Source: Streptomyces tropicalis
GTDB lineage: Bacteria; Actinomycetota; Actinomycetes; Streptomycetales; Streptomycetaceae
DNA: 64,000 bases
Direction of reading: 5' to 3'
NCBI RefSeq assembly: GCF_029269835.1
Contig: NZ_JARJBB010000007.1
Location: forward strand, 248,001 to 312,000
Below are positions 1-8,977 of the stretch, one piece after another. The position numbers and the translations under genes were made by a program. Below the pieces are notes generated by a model that was not told where the DNA came from, made no database searches, and worked only from the letters and a program-made list of their open reading frames with translations. Position 1 is the first letter of the stretch. Each line of letters starts with the position of its first letter.

Positions 1-10
1 GGACGCGACC

Positions 11-1111
11 GTGGTGCGGGACGGCCTGATGGACGCCGCCCTGGTGCTGGTCGCGCTGGCGGACGCGTGGGTCCACGTCGACCCCGGGCAGCGGGCGGCC
101 ATGTCCTGCGCGCTCCTGGCCGCACTCGCGCTGACCGTGCGCCGCCGGCTTCCGCTGACGACGTTCGTGCTGACGCTGCCGACGGCCCTGGTCAGCGACG
201 CGGTGGTCGCACCGACGGTCGCGCTGTACACCCTGGCCTCGCTCAGCCGGCGGCGTGTCCTGCCCGCCTGCTGCGCCCTGGCCTACGCGATCACCGACTT
301 CCTGCCGTGGCCGTGGTCGTCGATGGAGACCGACGACCTGGCCCGCACGTCCGGCCTGGTCCACCTCGGCTACACCCTGGCCGCCGCGGCCGCCCCCGTC
401 TTCCTGGGCCGGCTGGTGCAGGCCCGGCGCGAGCTGTCCCTGCGGCTCGCCGAGATCTCCGAGGCCCGCGAGCACGAGCGGCTGCTGACCGCGCAGAGCG
501 TGCTGGCCACGGAGCGCGCGCAGCTCGCCCGGGAGATGCACGACGTGGTGTCGCACCAGGTCAGCCTGATCGCCGTCCAGGCCGGGGCGCTCCAGGTCGG
601 CGGCCCGGACGCCGAGACCCGGCAGGCCGCGGCCGCGATCCGGCGGCTCAGTGTGCAGACGCTGGACGAGCTGCGGCACATGGTCGGTGTGCTGCGCGCC
701 TCCGGCAGCCGCCCGACGGAACTCACCCCGCAGCCGTCCCTCGCCGACCTGCAGCGGCTGGTCGACGGCAGCGGCCTGGACGCGAAACTGGATCCCGATC
801 TGCCGGCCGACCTGCCGCCCACGGTGCAGCGCGCCGTCTACCGCACGGTCCAGGAAGCCCTGACCAACGCCCGCAAGCACGCTCCCGGGGCGTCGGCGGC
901 CATCCGCATCCAGCGCACGCACGACACGGTCCGGACCACGGTCACCAACACCGCGCCCACCCGTCCCGCGCTGCCCCTGCCCAGCGCCCACCACGGCCTG
1001 GCCGGCCTGCGCCAGCGCGCCGCCCTCCTCGGCGGCACCCTGAGCGCCGGGCCCACGGAGGACGGCGGCTACCGGCTCAGTCTCGACCTGCCCCTCGACC
1101 ACGAGGGGTGA
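11..1111 (+). CDS. Two-component sensor histidine kinase, NarL/DesK-type (possibly 5'-partial)
   Basis: This is a membrane sensor kinase that should autophosphorylate on histidine and pass phosphate to a LuxR-type response regulator. The first 140 residues are hydrophobic and hold four to five membrane segments. A coiled stretch then leads to the HisKA_3 dimerisation box with the motif REMHDVVSHQ, where His177 is the phospho-acceptor. The C-terminal HATPase_c domain has the N-box EALTNARKHA and a GLAGLRQRA glycine motif. No regulator gene follows, so its partner probably lies upstream of the window or elsewhere. The GTG start lies only 10 bases from the window edge and the frame is open to base 2, so the true start could be further upstream. 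Confidence 0.88.
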   Translation: MVRDGLMDAALVLVALADAWVHVDPGQRAAMSCALLAALALTVRRRLPLTTFVLTLPTALVSDAVVAPTVALYTLASLSRRRVLPACCALAYAITDFLPWPWSSMETDDLARTSGLVHLGYTLAAAAAPVFLGRLVQARRELSLRLAEISEAREHERLLTAQSVLATERAQLAREMHDVVSHQVSLIAVQAGALQVGGPDAETRQAAAAIRRLSVQTLDELRHMVGVLRASGSRPTELTPQPSLADLQRLVDGSGLDAKLDPDLPADLPPTVQRAVYRTVQEALTNARKHAPGASAAIRIQRTHDTVRTTVTNTAPTRPALPLPSAHHGLAGLRQRAALLGGTLSAGPTEDGGYRLSLDLPLDHEG

Positions 1112-1151
1112 CCGGCCGGACGGTGTCCGGTCCGGGTGGCGGCGCGGCGGC

Positions 1152-1331
1152 CTACACCAGGTCGACGACGCGGAAGACGAAGAACCCGGCCACGATGACG
1201 GATCCCAGGACGATCAGGCCCAGCCAGAAGTACGGGTGCTCCCACACTCCGCCGTCCGGCCGCTCCTGATGAGCCTCTGCGATCGAACCCTCCGCGGGAG
1301 GGGTCTCGCCCGGGGGAGGAAGTGAATCCAT
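1152..1331 (-). CDS. Small single-pass membrane protein, 59 aa
   Basis: I do not recognise this protein. It is 59 residues long. The N-terminal 30 residues are polar and proline/glutamate-rich. Residues 31–54 (starting WEHPYFWLGLIVLGSV) form one membrane span, and the protein ends with FRVVDLV. The ATG is preceded by a good GGGAGGA ribosome site at seven bases' distance. It lies alone between the histidine kinase and the DUF899 gene on the other strand. The hydrophobic pattern and the strong ribosome site make it a likely real gene. Its function is unknown. Confidence 0.6.
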   Translation of the reverse strand: MDSLPPPGETPPAEGSIAEAHQERPDGGVWEHPYFWLGLIVLGSVIVAGFFVFRVVDLV

Positions 1332-1476
1332 AGCAGCATCCTCCCCCGGGGGTACGGGCGCCGCACCCGCTGCCGGCGGCCGCCCGCCGCACCGGTCCGT
1401 CGACGCACCGATGAGTCCTGCGCCGCCGCGGGGTCACTACCAGGACAGCCTGTCACGCGAATGATCGGTGAGGGAC

Positions 1477-2163
1477 ATGACCGCCAACGCACTACCGCCC
1501 GTCGTCGACGCCGGCACCTGGCAGCGGGAACTCGACGAGTTGCGGGTCCGGGAGAAGGCCGCGACCCGGGAGCTGGACGCGATCGCCGCACGGCGCCGCC
1601 GCCTGCCCATGGTCGAGATGCCCGAGTACGTCCTGGAGGGCGAGGACGGCCCCCTGCGGCTGGCCGACGTCTTCGACGGCAGGAAGCAGCTGATCGTCTA
1701 TCACCACATGTGGTTCCCGGGCGAGACGTGGCAGTGCCCGGGGTGTACGGGGTTCACCTCGCAGTTCACGCGGCTGGAGTTCCTGCAGGCCTACGACGCC
1801 CGGTTCGTCGTCGTCACACAGGGGCCGATCGACGAGGCGCTGGCCTACCGGCGGCGGGTCGGGAACAGGATGCCCTGGTACTCCACGGCCGGCAGTCCCT
1901 TCGGCGGGGACGTCGGCGCGCCGCCCGGTGGGGGCTTCGCCGTCAACGTGTTCCTGCGCGACGGCGACACCGTCTACCGCACCTGGCACACCGACGGCCG
2001 GGGCACCGAGCAGCTCGGTCACTCCTTCGCGTTGATCGACCTGCTGCCCTACGGGCGGCAGGAGGAGTGGCAGGACTCCCCCGACGGGTGGCCGCAGTCG
2101 CCGACGTACAGCCGGTGGAGCGGCTCCGAGGAGATCGCCGCGCGCTACGGCCCGGACGCCTGA
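1477..2163 (+). CDS. DUF899 family thioredoxin-like protein
   Basis: This is a cytosolic protein of about 228 residues from the DUF899 (AhpC/TSA-like) family. It has a thioredoxin-type fold and a probable dithiol-disulfide active site in the segment WQCPGCTGF (Cys-Pro-Gly-Cys). The family signatures FPGETW and GHSFALIDLLPYGRQEEWQDSP are visible as well. The substrate of these proteins is not established. I chose the ATG at 1477 over the in-frame GTG at 1468 because the GTGAGG that overlaps the GTG makes a reasonable ribosome site for the ATG. It appears monocistronic and is followed by a strong hairpin. Confidence 0.85.
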   Translation: MTANALPPVVDAGTWQRELDELRVREKAATRELDAIAARRRRLPMVEMPEYVLEGEDGPLRLADVFDGRKQLIVYHHMWFPGETWQCPGCTGFTSQFTRLEFLQAYDARFVVVTQGPIDEALAYRRRVGNRMPWYSTAGSPFGGDVGAPPGGGFAVNVFLRDGDTVYRTWHTDGRGTEQLGHSFALIDLLPYGRQEEWQDSPDGWPQSPTYSRWSGSEEIAARYGPDA

Positions 2164-2222
2164 ACCGGGGGGCGGCGCGCGGCCCTTCACGGTGCCGCCC
2201 GGCTTCCGTCCGGCCGGTTCAG
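2160..2222 (+). terminator. Nested hairpin terminator after the DUF899 gene
   Basis: An outer stem CTGAACCGG (2160–2168) pairs with CCGGTTCAG (2214–2222). An inner stem GGGCGGC (2170–2176) pairs with GCCGCCC (2194–2200). The hairpin starts at the stop codon of the DUF899 gene. It has no U-tract, which is usual for Streptomyces terminators. Confidence 0.6.
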
Positions 2223-2362
2223 CGGGGCCGGTGGGCGGAGCCCGCGGCCCCGTGCGCGGCGACGGGGACGCGGTCGACACGGGGCGCGCCGACTGTGCGG
2301 TCACCGTTCACCGGGCAACCGCGGTCAGGCGAAGGCCTGTTGGGTGACGGGCCTGGACGGTC

Positions 2363-3060
2363 GTGCCGCCCCGGCCCACCGACTCCCGGACGGACGTCGT
2401 GACCGCATCGCGTGGACGCCACGGGCGCCGCAGTCCTGCCTTCTTCGTGATCGCCGTCCCGGCGCCGGCCGCCGCACCGGTGACCGCCGCGCCCGCGCAC
2501 GCGGCCCCGGCGGACGACGTCCGGATCAACGAGGTGGTGACCACCGGGAGCGTCGACGACTCGGTCGAGCCGTACACCAGGGGCACCGGCACGGTCGACG
2601 TGTCCGGCTGGATCCTGAAGGACGACAACGACAGTTCGGCGTCCACGATCGCCTCCGGGACCTCTCTGGCCCCGGCGGGGTCCGTGCCTTCGACGTGCAC
2701 GGCGCGTTCGGTCCGGGATCCGACGACGTGGCGCGCCCGTACCTGCCGGACGGCAGGACGCCGGTCGACGGCCTCGCGTGGACCGAGCACTCCGCTCCGT
2801 CCTGGTCGCGGTGCCCGGACGGCACGGGTCCGTTCCAGTGGGCCGCGCTCACCCTGGGCGCACCGAACGCCTGCGGCGGCGGGTCCGGGGGCACCAACTC
2901 GGTGGCGTGGCCCGGCGGCAGCTCGGTGACCACGGCCGACGCGTCCCATGTCTTCGGCAGGGACCTCAGCGGCCTGTACCAGGAGGGGGGCGTGATGTGG
3001 GGCGCCCAGCACTCCGGGAGGCTGTGGCGCCTCGTGCGCGGACGTCGCCCGTCGACGGGT
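2363..3060 (+). pseudogene. Frameshifted remnant of a secreted lamin-tail-domain protein
   Basis: Frame 2363 reads an alanine/proline-rich, signal-peptide-like start and then DDVRINEVVTTGSVDD and GTVDVSGWILKDDND, which are typical of a bacterial lamin-tail domain (LTD). The frame loses sense at about 2690. The homology continues one frame away with FDVHGAFGPGSDDVARPYL, DGLAWTEHSAPSWSRCPDGTG and WPGGSSVTTADASHVFG, and then VMWGAQHSGRLWRLVRGRR. The last stretch corresponds to the start of the phytase/esterase-like domain that normally follows the LTD in Streptomyces extracellular proteins. The long C-terminal domain is missing. At least one frameshift and a 3' truncation make this a dead gene, unless there is a sequencing error. 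Confidence 0.72.
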
Positions 3061-3103
3061 GCGCCGTCGTCGTGCGCCGGCGGTGCACCCCGCGCGTCGG
3101 AGA

Positions 3104-3685
3104 TCACCACAGCCTGTCGACGACTCCGGGGTGCAGTGCGATGCGGCTGTCCCGGAACGACGGCTCGGCCCGCCGTGCGTCCGGTGTGAAGAAGCCGGCC
3201 ATGGTGACCTTGTCGAATCCGGGCCGGTCGCTGGGGAAGGGGTCGTCGGGCGTCCCTCCGATGAGGACCGCTCCGGGAAGGTGCCGCCATCCGGCGCTCT
3301 CGTAGAACTCCCGGAGCGGTCTGTCGCAGGTGAAGAGTCCCAGGTCGAGCCCGCGGGCGATCATCTCCTCACGGGCCGCCGCCACCAGGCGCCTCCCGTG
3401 GCCGCGGCCACGGGAGGCGCGGCGCGTGACCACGGTGCTCAGCCCGCCCGCGGCGTAGCGCCCGCCGGCGTGCACGATCTCCTTGGAGAGGACGTCCAGG
3501 GCGGCCAGCACCGTTCCGTCCTCGACGAGCAGCATCGACCACGGGTGCAGTGCGGGATCGTGGACGGGGGCCTGCGGCGGCGGCTCCGCTCCGGGCGGCG
3601 ACGGCCACACCTGCTCCTGGATCTCCCGCACCTGCAGCCGCAGTGCGAGAGGGGTTGCCTGCTCGGGGAACGAAAGGATCTGCAC
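3104..3685 (-). CDS. GNAT family N-acetyltransferase
   Basis: This is a probable cytosolic acetyl-CoA-dependent acyltransferase of the GNAT fold, about 193 residues. The acetyl-CoA loop is in STVVTRRASRGRGHGRRLV, which matches the V-x-x-x-x-R-x-x-G-x-G/A pattern. The late GNAT element FYESAGWRHL also fits. The acceptor substrate is unknown. I chose GTG 3685 because a GGAG site lies ten bases upstream. The frame stays open to 3832 but that N-terminal stretch looks non-coding. It sits 94 bases downstream of the Nudix gene on the same strand, so the two may be co-transcribed. Confidence 0.8.
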   Translation of the reverse strand: MQILSFPEQATPLALRLQVREIQEQVWPSPPGAEPPPQAPVHDPALHPWSMLLVEDGTVLAALDVLSKEIVHAGGRYAAGGLSTVVTRRASRGRGHGRRLVAAAREEMIARGLDLGLFTCDRPLREFYESAGWRHLPGAVLIGGTPDDPFPSDRPGFDKVTMAGFFTPDARRAEPSFRDSRIALHPGVVDRLW

Positions 3686-3779
3686 GCGCCCGATTCTCCA
3701 CACGGCGCGTGCACGTGCCAACGGAGGTCCGGCCGGGGGCACCGAGGGGCCGTCACTCGCGCCCGGCGCCGTGTGCGGC

Positions 3780-4301
3780 TCAGCAGATCGGCCGTCGCCG
3801 GACAGCCTCGCGGTAACGACCCAACGCGGCACCGCTGTCCGGAGTGAACGGGTGCTGTCGCATGAACCGGGCCAGCTCGACCGCCGTCAGCCAGTCGTGC
3901 CACATCACCTCGCCGGGATCCGGTCTCACCTCGACCGGGACGACGACCGCCTCGTGAACCCCGAGCCAGTGGGGGCTGAGACCGGCGCGGTTCAGGAACT
4001 TCAGCACGAAGCGGACGGGGACCGCGACGCCCAGTTCCTCAGCCAGCTCCCGCTCCGCCGCCTGCTCGTAGGACTCGCCCACGGCGACGGCACCGCCGAG
4101 CACGGCCTCGTAGCAACCCGGGAACCGGGCGACGCGCTCGGAGCGGCGGTGGACGAGGATCCGCTCGCCTCCGTCCGTGCACAACGTCACGGCGACCCGG
4201 TGCAGCCAGCCATGACGGACCGCCTCGTCACGGCGTACGACCGCTCGCACCCGGTCGTGCTCGTCGACCCGCTCCACCCATTCGTCCGCCCACTCGTCCA
4301 C
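3780..4301 (-). CDS. NUDIX hydrolase
   Basis: This protein should hydrolyse a nucleoside diphosphate linked to another moiety, using Mg2+. The Nudix box is GGAVAVGESYEQAAERELAEELGV, read as G-x5-E-x7-R-E-L-x-E-E-x-G-V, at about residues 89–112, and all its catalytic glutamates are present. The overall pattern (DRVRAVVRRDEAVRHGWLHR near the start) resembles isopentenyl-diphosphate-isomerase-like and YfcD-type Nudix proteins. The length of 173 aa is normal for that group. The GTG start is supported by a GGGAGG ribosome site eight bases upstream. The substrate cannot be deduced. Confidence 0.85.
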   Translation of the reverse strand: MDEWADEWVERVDEHDRVRAVVRRDEAVRHGWLHRVAVTLCTDGGERILVHRRSERVARFPGCYEAVLGGAVAVGESYEQAAERELAEELGVAVPVRFVLKFLNRAGLSPHWLGVHEAVVVPVEVRPDPGEVMWHDWLTAVELARFMRQHPFTPDSGAALGRYREAVRRRPIC

Positions 4302-4444
4302 GAGCCCACCCTCCCAGACGGCACTGACACCGGGACCGGACGTGCGGCGGGCCCCGCGGCCATGACCGGACCGGCGCCCGGCGGGGCTGTGAACGGCGCT
4401 GACCCGCCCGCGGACACCGGGGCCGTACGTCCTGTGACGGACCG

Positions 4445-4729
4445 TCAGCGCGACGATCCGCGTCTCCTCCGCGCCGGCCGGTGCGGGGCGCGGACCGTCG
4501 TGCCGGCGGGCGGATCGGGCGCGGCCGGTTCGAGGCGGTGGTCGGCCACGCGGTGGTGCATGCCGCTCGCGGTCACCGACAGCCAGTCGCGCAGGGTCAG
4601 TCCGGACTCGCCGTGCCAGGCCACGCGGGCGACCGTGTGCAGGAGGGCGCAGACCCAGCAGTCGGCCACCGGGACGAAGGCGTTGGCCGGCGGGTCGGTG
4701 AGCGCGCCGGGGGGCCGGGAGGCGGTCAC
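4445..4729 (-). CDS. Hypothetical protein, 94 aa
   Basis: I do not recognise this protein. The middle of the frame looks constrained, with a CWVCALLHTVARVAWHGESG segment carrying a Cys-x-x-Cys pair and several aromatic residues. The last 30 residues are Arg/Pro-rich and look like run-on coding. The GTG start has only a weak ribosome site. It lies 12 bases after the stop of anmK on the same strand and could be read from the same transcript. It may instead be a chance open frame. Confidence 0.4.
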   Translation of the reverse strand: MTASRPPGALTDPPANAFVPVADCWVCALLHTVARVAWHGESGLTLRDWLSVTASGMHHRVADHRLEPAAPDPPAGTTVRAPHRPARRRRGSSR

Positions 4730-4741
4730 GGACGTGCTGCT

Positions 4742-5974
4742 TCAGGTTCTCGCGGGCTGCTGCGTCTCATCGTGTTCCGTCCTGGAGGTGGGGTGGGCGG
4801 GGCGGGTGACGCGCAGGCGGTGCGGTGCACGGGTGGCCGGTTCGGGCAGGCGCAGCGGTGACCGGCCGGGGGTGATGCTGCCGAGCAGGCTGGCGTGGCG
4901 GGCGCCGGTGCCGGAGGGGAGGGTGCCGGGCAGGCCGTGGACCGTGAGGAAGCCGAGGACGGCGAAGGCCAGGGCCTCCTTGGCGTCGGACGGCAGGCCG
5001 AGGTCGTCGCTGGGGTGCAGGGGGACGCCGGGGAGTTCCTCGCCAAGGCGGCGCATCAGTTCGGGGTTGCGGGTGCCGCCGCCGGAGACGACGAGTTCGG
5101 TGACGCGGTGGGCGCGGCAGGCGTCGGCCACCGTGATCGCGGTCAGCCGGGTGAGGGTGGCGAGGACGTCGTCGGCGCCGGGCCGGGGCCCGGACAGGGC
5201 GTCGAGAGCGCGGTGCAGGTAGGGGAGGTGGAAGTGCTCCTTGCCGGTGCTCTTCGGCGCGGGCCGGCGGTAGTAGGGGTCGGCGAGGAGGGCACGGAGC
5301 AGCTCGGGGCTGGTGCGGCCGGCGGCGGCCCGGCGGCCGTCCTCGTCGCAGGCGGCGGCGCCACCGGTGAAGTGGTGGACGGCCGCGTCGAGGAGGGCGT
5401 TGGCGGGGCCGGTGTCGAAGGCGAGCGGGTCGGCTCCGGCGGCGAGGACGGTGATGTTGGCGATGCCGCCGAGGTTGAGGGCGGCGGGGGTGCCGGGCAG
5501 GGCGCGCAGCAGGAGGGCGTCGGTCAGGCCGACGAGCGGGGCGCCCTGGCCGCCCGCGGCCACGTCCCGGCTGCGCAGGTCGGAGACGACGGGAAGTCCG
5601 GTGGCCTCGGCGATCCAGGCGGGCCGGCCGAGTTGGAGGGTGCCGCGGACGGTGCCGTCCTCGACCCAGTGGTGCAGGGTCTGGCCGTGGGAGACCACGA
5701 GGTCCGCGGTGCCGTCGCACAGGTCGCGCAGTGCACGTTCGGCGGCGCCGGCGAAGGCCTGGCCGATGCCGGTGTCCAGAGCGCAGACGGCCGCGGTGGT
5801 CGTGGCGGCCGGGGGCAGGGTGGCCGCGATCAGGCTGCGCAGGTCGTCCGGGTAGGGGACGGAGAGGTGGCCGAGCGGGCTCAGGTGCAGGGTGTCGCCG
5901 TCCAGGGTGAGATCCGCGGCGGCGGCCTCGATGGCGTCGTAGGAGGTGCCGGACATCAGGCCGATCACGCGCAC
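4742..5974 (-). CDS. anmK: Anhydro-N-acetylmuramic acid kinase
   Basis: AnmK cleaves the 1,6-anhydro bond of anhydro-MurNAc and phosphorylates it to MurNAc-6-phosphate, the entry step of cytosolic cell-wall recycling. The family signature GLMSGTSYDAIEAA lies at residues 4–17. LVVSHGQTLHHW, LNLGGIANITV and FDTGPANALLDA follow in the expected order, and VVSGGGTRNPELM lies in the C-terminal lobe. The length of 410 aa is normal. GTG 5974 has a GGGAG ribosome site six bases upstream; the frame is open further upstream but without homology. It probably forms one unit with the symporter gene 124 bases upstream, and MurQ, encoded across the divergent gap, uses its product. Confidence 0.95.
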   Translation of the reverse strand: MRVIGLMSGTSYDAIEAAAADLTLDGDTLHLSPLGHLSVPYPDDLRSLIAATLPPAATTTAAVCALDTGIGQAFAGAAERALRDLCDGTADLVVSHGQTLHHWVEDGTVRGTLQLGRPAWIAEATGLPVVSDLRSRDVAAGGQGAPLVGLTDALLLRALPGTPAALNLGGIANITVLAAGADPLAFDTGPANALLDAAVHHFTGGAAACDEDGRRAAAGRTSPELLRALLADPYYRRPAPKSTGKEHFHLPYLHRALDALSGPRPGADDVLATLTRLTAITVADACRAHRVTELVVSGGGTRNPELMRRLGEELPGVPLHPSDDLGLPSDAKEALAFAVLGFLTVHGLPGTLPSGTGARHASLLGSITPGRSPLRLPEPATRAPHRLRVTRPAHPTSRTEHDETQQPART

Positions 5975-6098
5975 GGCGTCTCCCGGTGTGTGCGGGGGGC
6001 GGCGGGCCGGGTGGGCTGGGGCAAGGCGTCTCCCGGGAGAGGGCGGGACGGGGCGGGTGCGGGGCGGCGGCCGGCCCCGCACCCGGTGGGAGGGGTCG

Positions 6099-7664
6099 TC
6101 AGTCCTGGCCGGCGGCGGTCGCGAGGCGGTCGGGGTGGCCGCCGGGCGCGCCGTCGGGTGCGGCGGACGCCTCGGGTGCGCGGTGCAGCAGGCTCATCAG
6201 GCCGCCGGCGGCGAGGGTGACGGCGACGCCGATGGGTACCAGCCACTGCGCGGCGATGGCGGTGGGCACGGTGGCGCCGGCGGTCGTGACGTCGATCTTC
6301 ACGCTGCGGACGATGTACGTCATGACGCCGATCGTCACGAGGAAGGCCACGACGGCGTCGGTCTGGTTGGCGCGCCTGACGGTCCGGCCGAGCAGGAAGG
6401 CGCCGAGCAGTGCGCCGTAGGTGTATCCCGCGATGGTGAGACCGGTGAGGTACACGTTGCCGGTGCCGGCGCTGAAGGCGCAGGCGAAAACCGCCATCAG
6501 GGCCGCCCACACCAGGGTCATCACGCGGGCGAGCCGCAGCAGGAACTCCTCGGAGGGGGTGGCGCGGAAGAGGTTGTGCACGATGTCGGCGACGGTGGAG
6601 TTCGACATGGAGTTCAGGGCGGAGGACAGCGAGCCCATCGCGGCGCCGAGGATGCCGGCCACGAGCAGGCCGGAGACCACGACGGGGAGGCCGTGCAGGA
6701 TGAAGTTCGGGTAGAGGTTGTCGGAGCTGCTGAGGCCGAGGTCGGTGAAGCTCCTGCCGCGGTTGTAGGACCACAGCAGCGCGCCGACGAGGGAGAAGGC
6801 CGCGAACTGGACGGTGACGAAGACACCGGAGGCGATCATCGCCTTCTGTCCGTCGCGCAGCGAGCGGGTGGCCAGGATGCGCTGGACGATCAGCTGGTCG
6901 GAGCCGTGGCTGGCCATGGCGAAGAGGGCGCCGCCGACGATCGCGGTGGGCAGGGCGAACGGGCTGGTGAGGATGTGCGCCGGGGTGAAGTCGGTGTCGA
7001 AGAGCCGGAACTGGCCGGCGTGCAGGGCGCGGGCGAAGCCGTCGCCGCCGACGTGGGCGGACAGCACGGCGACGGCGAGGATCGCGCCGCCCAGGTAGAG
7101 GCCCATCTGGATGGCGTCGGTCCAGATCACGGCCTTGATGCCGCCGAGGTAGGTGTAGACGACGGTGATCAGGGTGAGGACGACGATGATGAGCCGGTAG
7201 CCGGCGTGGACGCCGAACTCGTCGAGCAGCAGCTTGATGGGGATCGCGGAGGCGAAGAGCCGGACGCCCTCGGCGAGGAGCCGGGTGACGACGAAGGTGA
7301 CGGAGGCCAGCCCCTGGAGCTTTCCGCCGAAGCGGCTGCCCAGGTACTGGTAGGCGCTGACGAAGCCGCCGCGCTTGTACAGCGGGATCAGCACGGTCGC
7401 CACGACGACGCGGCCGATCACGTAGCCGAGGGCGAGTTCGACGTTGCCGAAGCCCTGGCCGCTGTAGGCGCCGCCGGGGACGCTGATGACGGTGAGCACG
7501 CTGGTCTCGGTGGCCACCACGGAGAAGGAGACCGTCCACCAGGGCATGTGGCCCTCGCCGACGAAGTAGTCCTTCGTGGTCCGCTGCCGTCCGGCCAGCC
7601 GCAGTCCGATGACGGCGATCGCCACGAGGTAGACGACGACCACGACGAGGTCGAGTTGGCGCAC
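6099..7664 (-). CDS. Sodium:solute symporter (SSS family), probable amino-sugar transporter
   Basis: This is a 521-residue membrane protein with about 13 predicted spans and the SSS hallmarks. These include an N-terminal DYFVGEGHMPWWTVSFSVVA segment, TSVLTVISVPGGAY in the sodium-binding region and GSDQLIVQRILA. SSS carriers couple Na+ to uptake of sugars, sialic acid or similar solutes. It lies in a locus with anmK, a MurR-like regulator and murQ, so the inferred cargo is MurNAc, anhydro-MurNAc or a muropeptide sugar. This rests on context only. GTG 7664 has an AGGAG site five bases upstream. Confidence 0.85.
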   Translation of the reverse strand: MRQLDLVVVVVYLVAIAVIGLRLAGRQRTTKDYFVGEGHMPWWTVSFSVVATETSVLTVISVPGGAYSGQGFGNVELALGYVIGRVVVATVLIPLYKRGGFVSAYQYLGSRFGGKLQGLASVTFVVTRLLAEGVRLFASAIPIKLLLDEFGVHAGYRLIIVVLTLITVVYTYLGGIKAVIWTDAIQMGLYLGGAILAVAVLSAHVGGDGFARALHAGQFRLFDTDFTPAHILTSPFALPTAIVGGALFAMASHGSDQLIVQRILATRSLRDGQKAMIASGVFVTVQFAAFSLVGALLWSYNRGRSFTDLGLSSSDNLYPNFILHGLPVVVSGLLVAGILGAAMGSLSSALNSMSNSTVADIVHNLFRATPSEEFLLRLARVMTLVWAALMAVFACAFSAGTGNVYLTGLTIAGYTYGALLGAFLLGRTVRRANQTDAVVAFLVTIGVMTYIVRSVKIDVTTAGATVPTAIAAQWLVPIGVAVTLAAGGLMSLLHRAPEASAAPDGAPGGHPDRLATAAGQD

Positions 7665-7976
7665 GCTCACTCCTAAACAACGGCCGGCGGTCACGCCGAC
7701 GGGGTGGGGACGGTCGGGAGGGTCGCCGACCGGCGGACGCCGGCGACGTGGGGTGCGCGCGGCGGCCGCCGGCGCCCGCCGCGTGCCACCGGGCGGGCCC
7801 TCGAGCGGGGGCGGTGGCCGGCGGGACGGCGACGGGCGCGGATCGCGGTGCAGCGAGTATCAGAAGGCTGACCTCCACATGTCAATAAGTGACCTCGCGT
7901 AACACAGTACGTAAATTTTTGACGGACCCGGGCAGCGTGACTACTGTGGCGCCACGCGCCTTCGGAGGGACGGCCC
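7665..7976 (+). promoter_or_regulatory. Divergent promoter region between symporter/anmK and murR/murQ
   Basis: This 312-base gap holds no gene. The first 190 bases are GC-rich. The stretch 7858–7930 is clearly AT-richer than its surroundings and should hold both promoters and the operator of the RpiR regulator. It contains a direct repeat CGTAA–N7–CGTAA inside CGTAACACAGTACGTAA and the string AAATTTTTGAC. I cannot assign exact -10 and -35 boxes. Confidence 0.5.
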
Positions 7977-8924
7977 ATGGCCCGCCAGGATCCACCCCGC
8001 ACCCCGCCCCGGCCGGCGGAGGACACCACGCCGGCCGGCACGCTGGCACGGATACGCGCGGCGCTGCCCTCCCTGGCCCCCTCGGAACGCCGGGTCGCGG
8101 AGGCCGTCCTGTCCGATCCCGCGCACGCGTCGGAGCTGTCCATCCGCACCCTCGGCGAGCGGGCCGACACCTCGGTCGCCACGGTGATGCGCTTCTGCCG
8201 GACCGTCGGCGTGGCCAACTACCCGCAGCTGCGGCTCACCCTGGCCGCGGCCGCCGCCCGCGAGGACGCGCTCGGCGGCGAACGCCCCGCGCCGGGCACC
8301 GACATCAGCGCCACGGACACCCTGGACCAGATCGTCAGCAAGATCATCTACAACGAGGTGCGCGCCCTGGAGGACTCCGGCACCGCGCTGGACATGGCGG
8401 TGCTGGACCGCGCGGTGGAGGCGGTGGCGGGGGCCCGCCGGATCGACGTCTTCGGCGTCGGCGCCAGCGCCTTCGTCGGCCAGGACCTGCACCAGAAGCT
8501 GCACCGCATCGGCCGCATGGCGTTCATCTGGACCGACCGGCACGCGGCCCTGACCGCGACCGCGCTCCTGCAGCCCGGCGACGTCGCCCTGGCCATCTCG
8601 CACTCCGGGCAGACCGAGGACACGGTCGAGCCCCTGCAGGACGCGGCCGAGCGGGGCGCCACGACCATCGCCCTCACCAACTCCCCGGACTCCGCCCTCG
8701 CCCGGAGCGCGGACCTGGTGCTGACGACCCGTGCCCGGGAGATGCCCTTCCGCTCGGGCGCGACCGTCAGCCGCATCGCCCAGCTCGCCGTCATCGACTG
8801 CCTGTTCGTCGGGGTGGCGCAGCGCTCCTTCGACGCCACGACGGTGGCGCTCGAGAAGACCTACGGGGCGGTCCAGCGCCGCAGGCGGCGCCCGCCGCAG
8901 CGCCGGACACCGGCCGGAGACTGA
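7977..8924 (+). CDS. murR: RpiR/MurR-family transcriptional regulator with SIS sugar-phosphate domain
   Basis: This is a 315-residue regulator with an N-terminal RpiR helix-turn-helix (about residues 25–95, including ADTSVATVMRFCRTVGVANY) and a C-terminal SIS domain (about 140–270, including DVFGVGASAFVGQDLH and LAISHSGQTEDTV). SIS domains bind phosphosugars, so MurNAc-6-phosphate is the likely inducer, as in E. coli MurR. The ATG has a GGAGGGA ribosome site. It is transcribed with murQ and away from the symporter. The gene symbol is inferred from the murQ context. Confidence 0.85.
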   Translation: MARQDPPRTPPRPAEDTTPAGTLARIRAALPSLAPSERRVAEAVLSDPAHASELSIRTLGERADTSVATVMRFCRTVGVANYPQLRLTLAAAAAREDALGGERPAPGTDISATDTLDQIVSKIIYNEVRALEDSGTALDMAVLDRAVEAVAGARRIDVFGVGASAFVGQDLHQKLHRIGRMAFIWTDRHAALTATALLQPGDVALAISHSGQTEDTVEPLQDAAERGATTIALTNSPDSALARSADLVLTTRAREMPFRSGATVSRIAQLAVIDCLFVGVAQRSFDATTVALEKTYGAVQRRRRRPPQRRTPAGD

Positions 8925-8977
8925 CCGCGATCCCCCGCTTCCCGCCATGGCACCACCTGCGAAAGGACGACCGCGTC

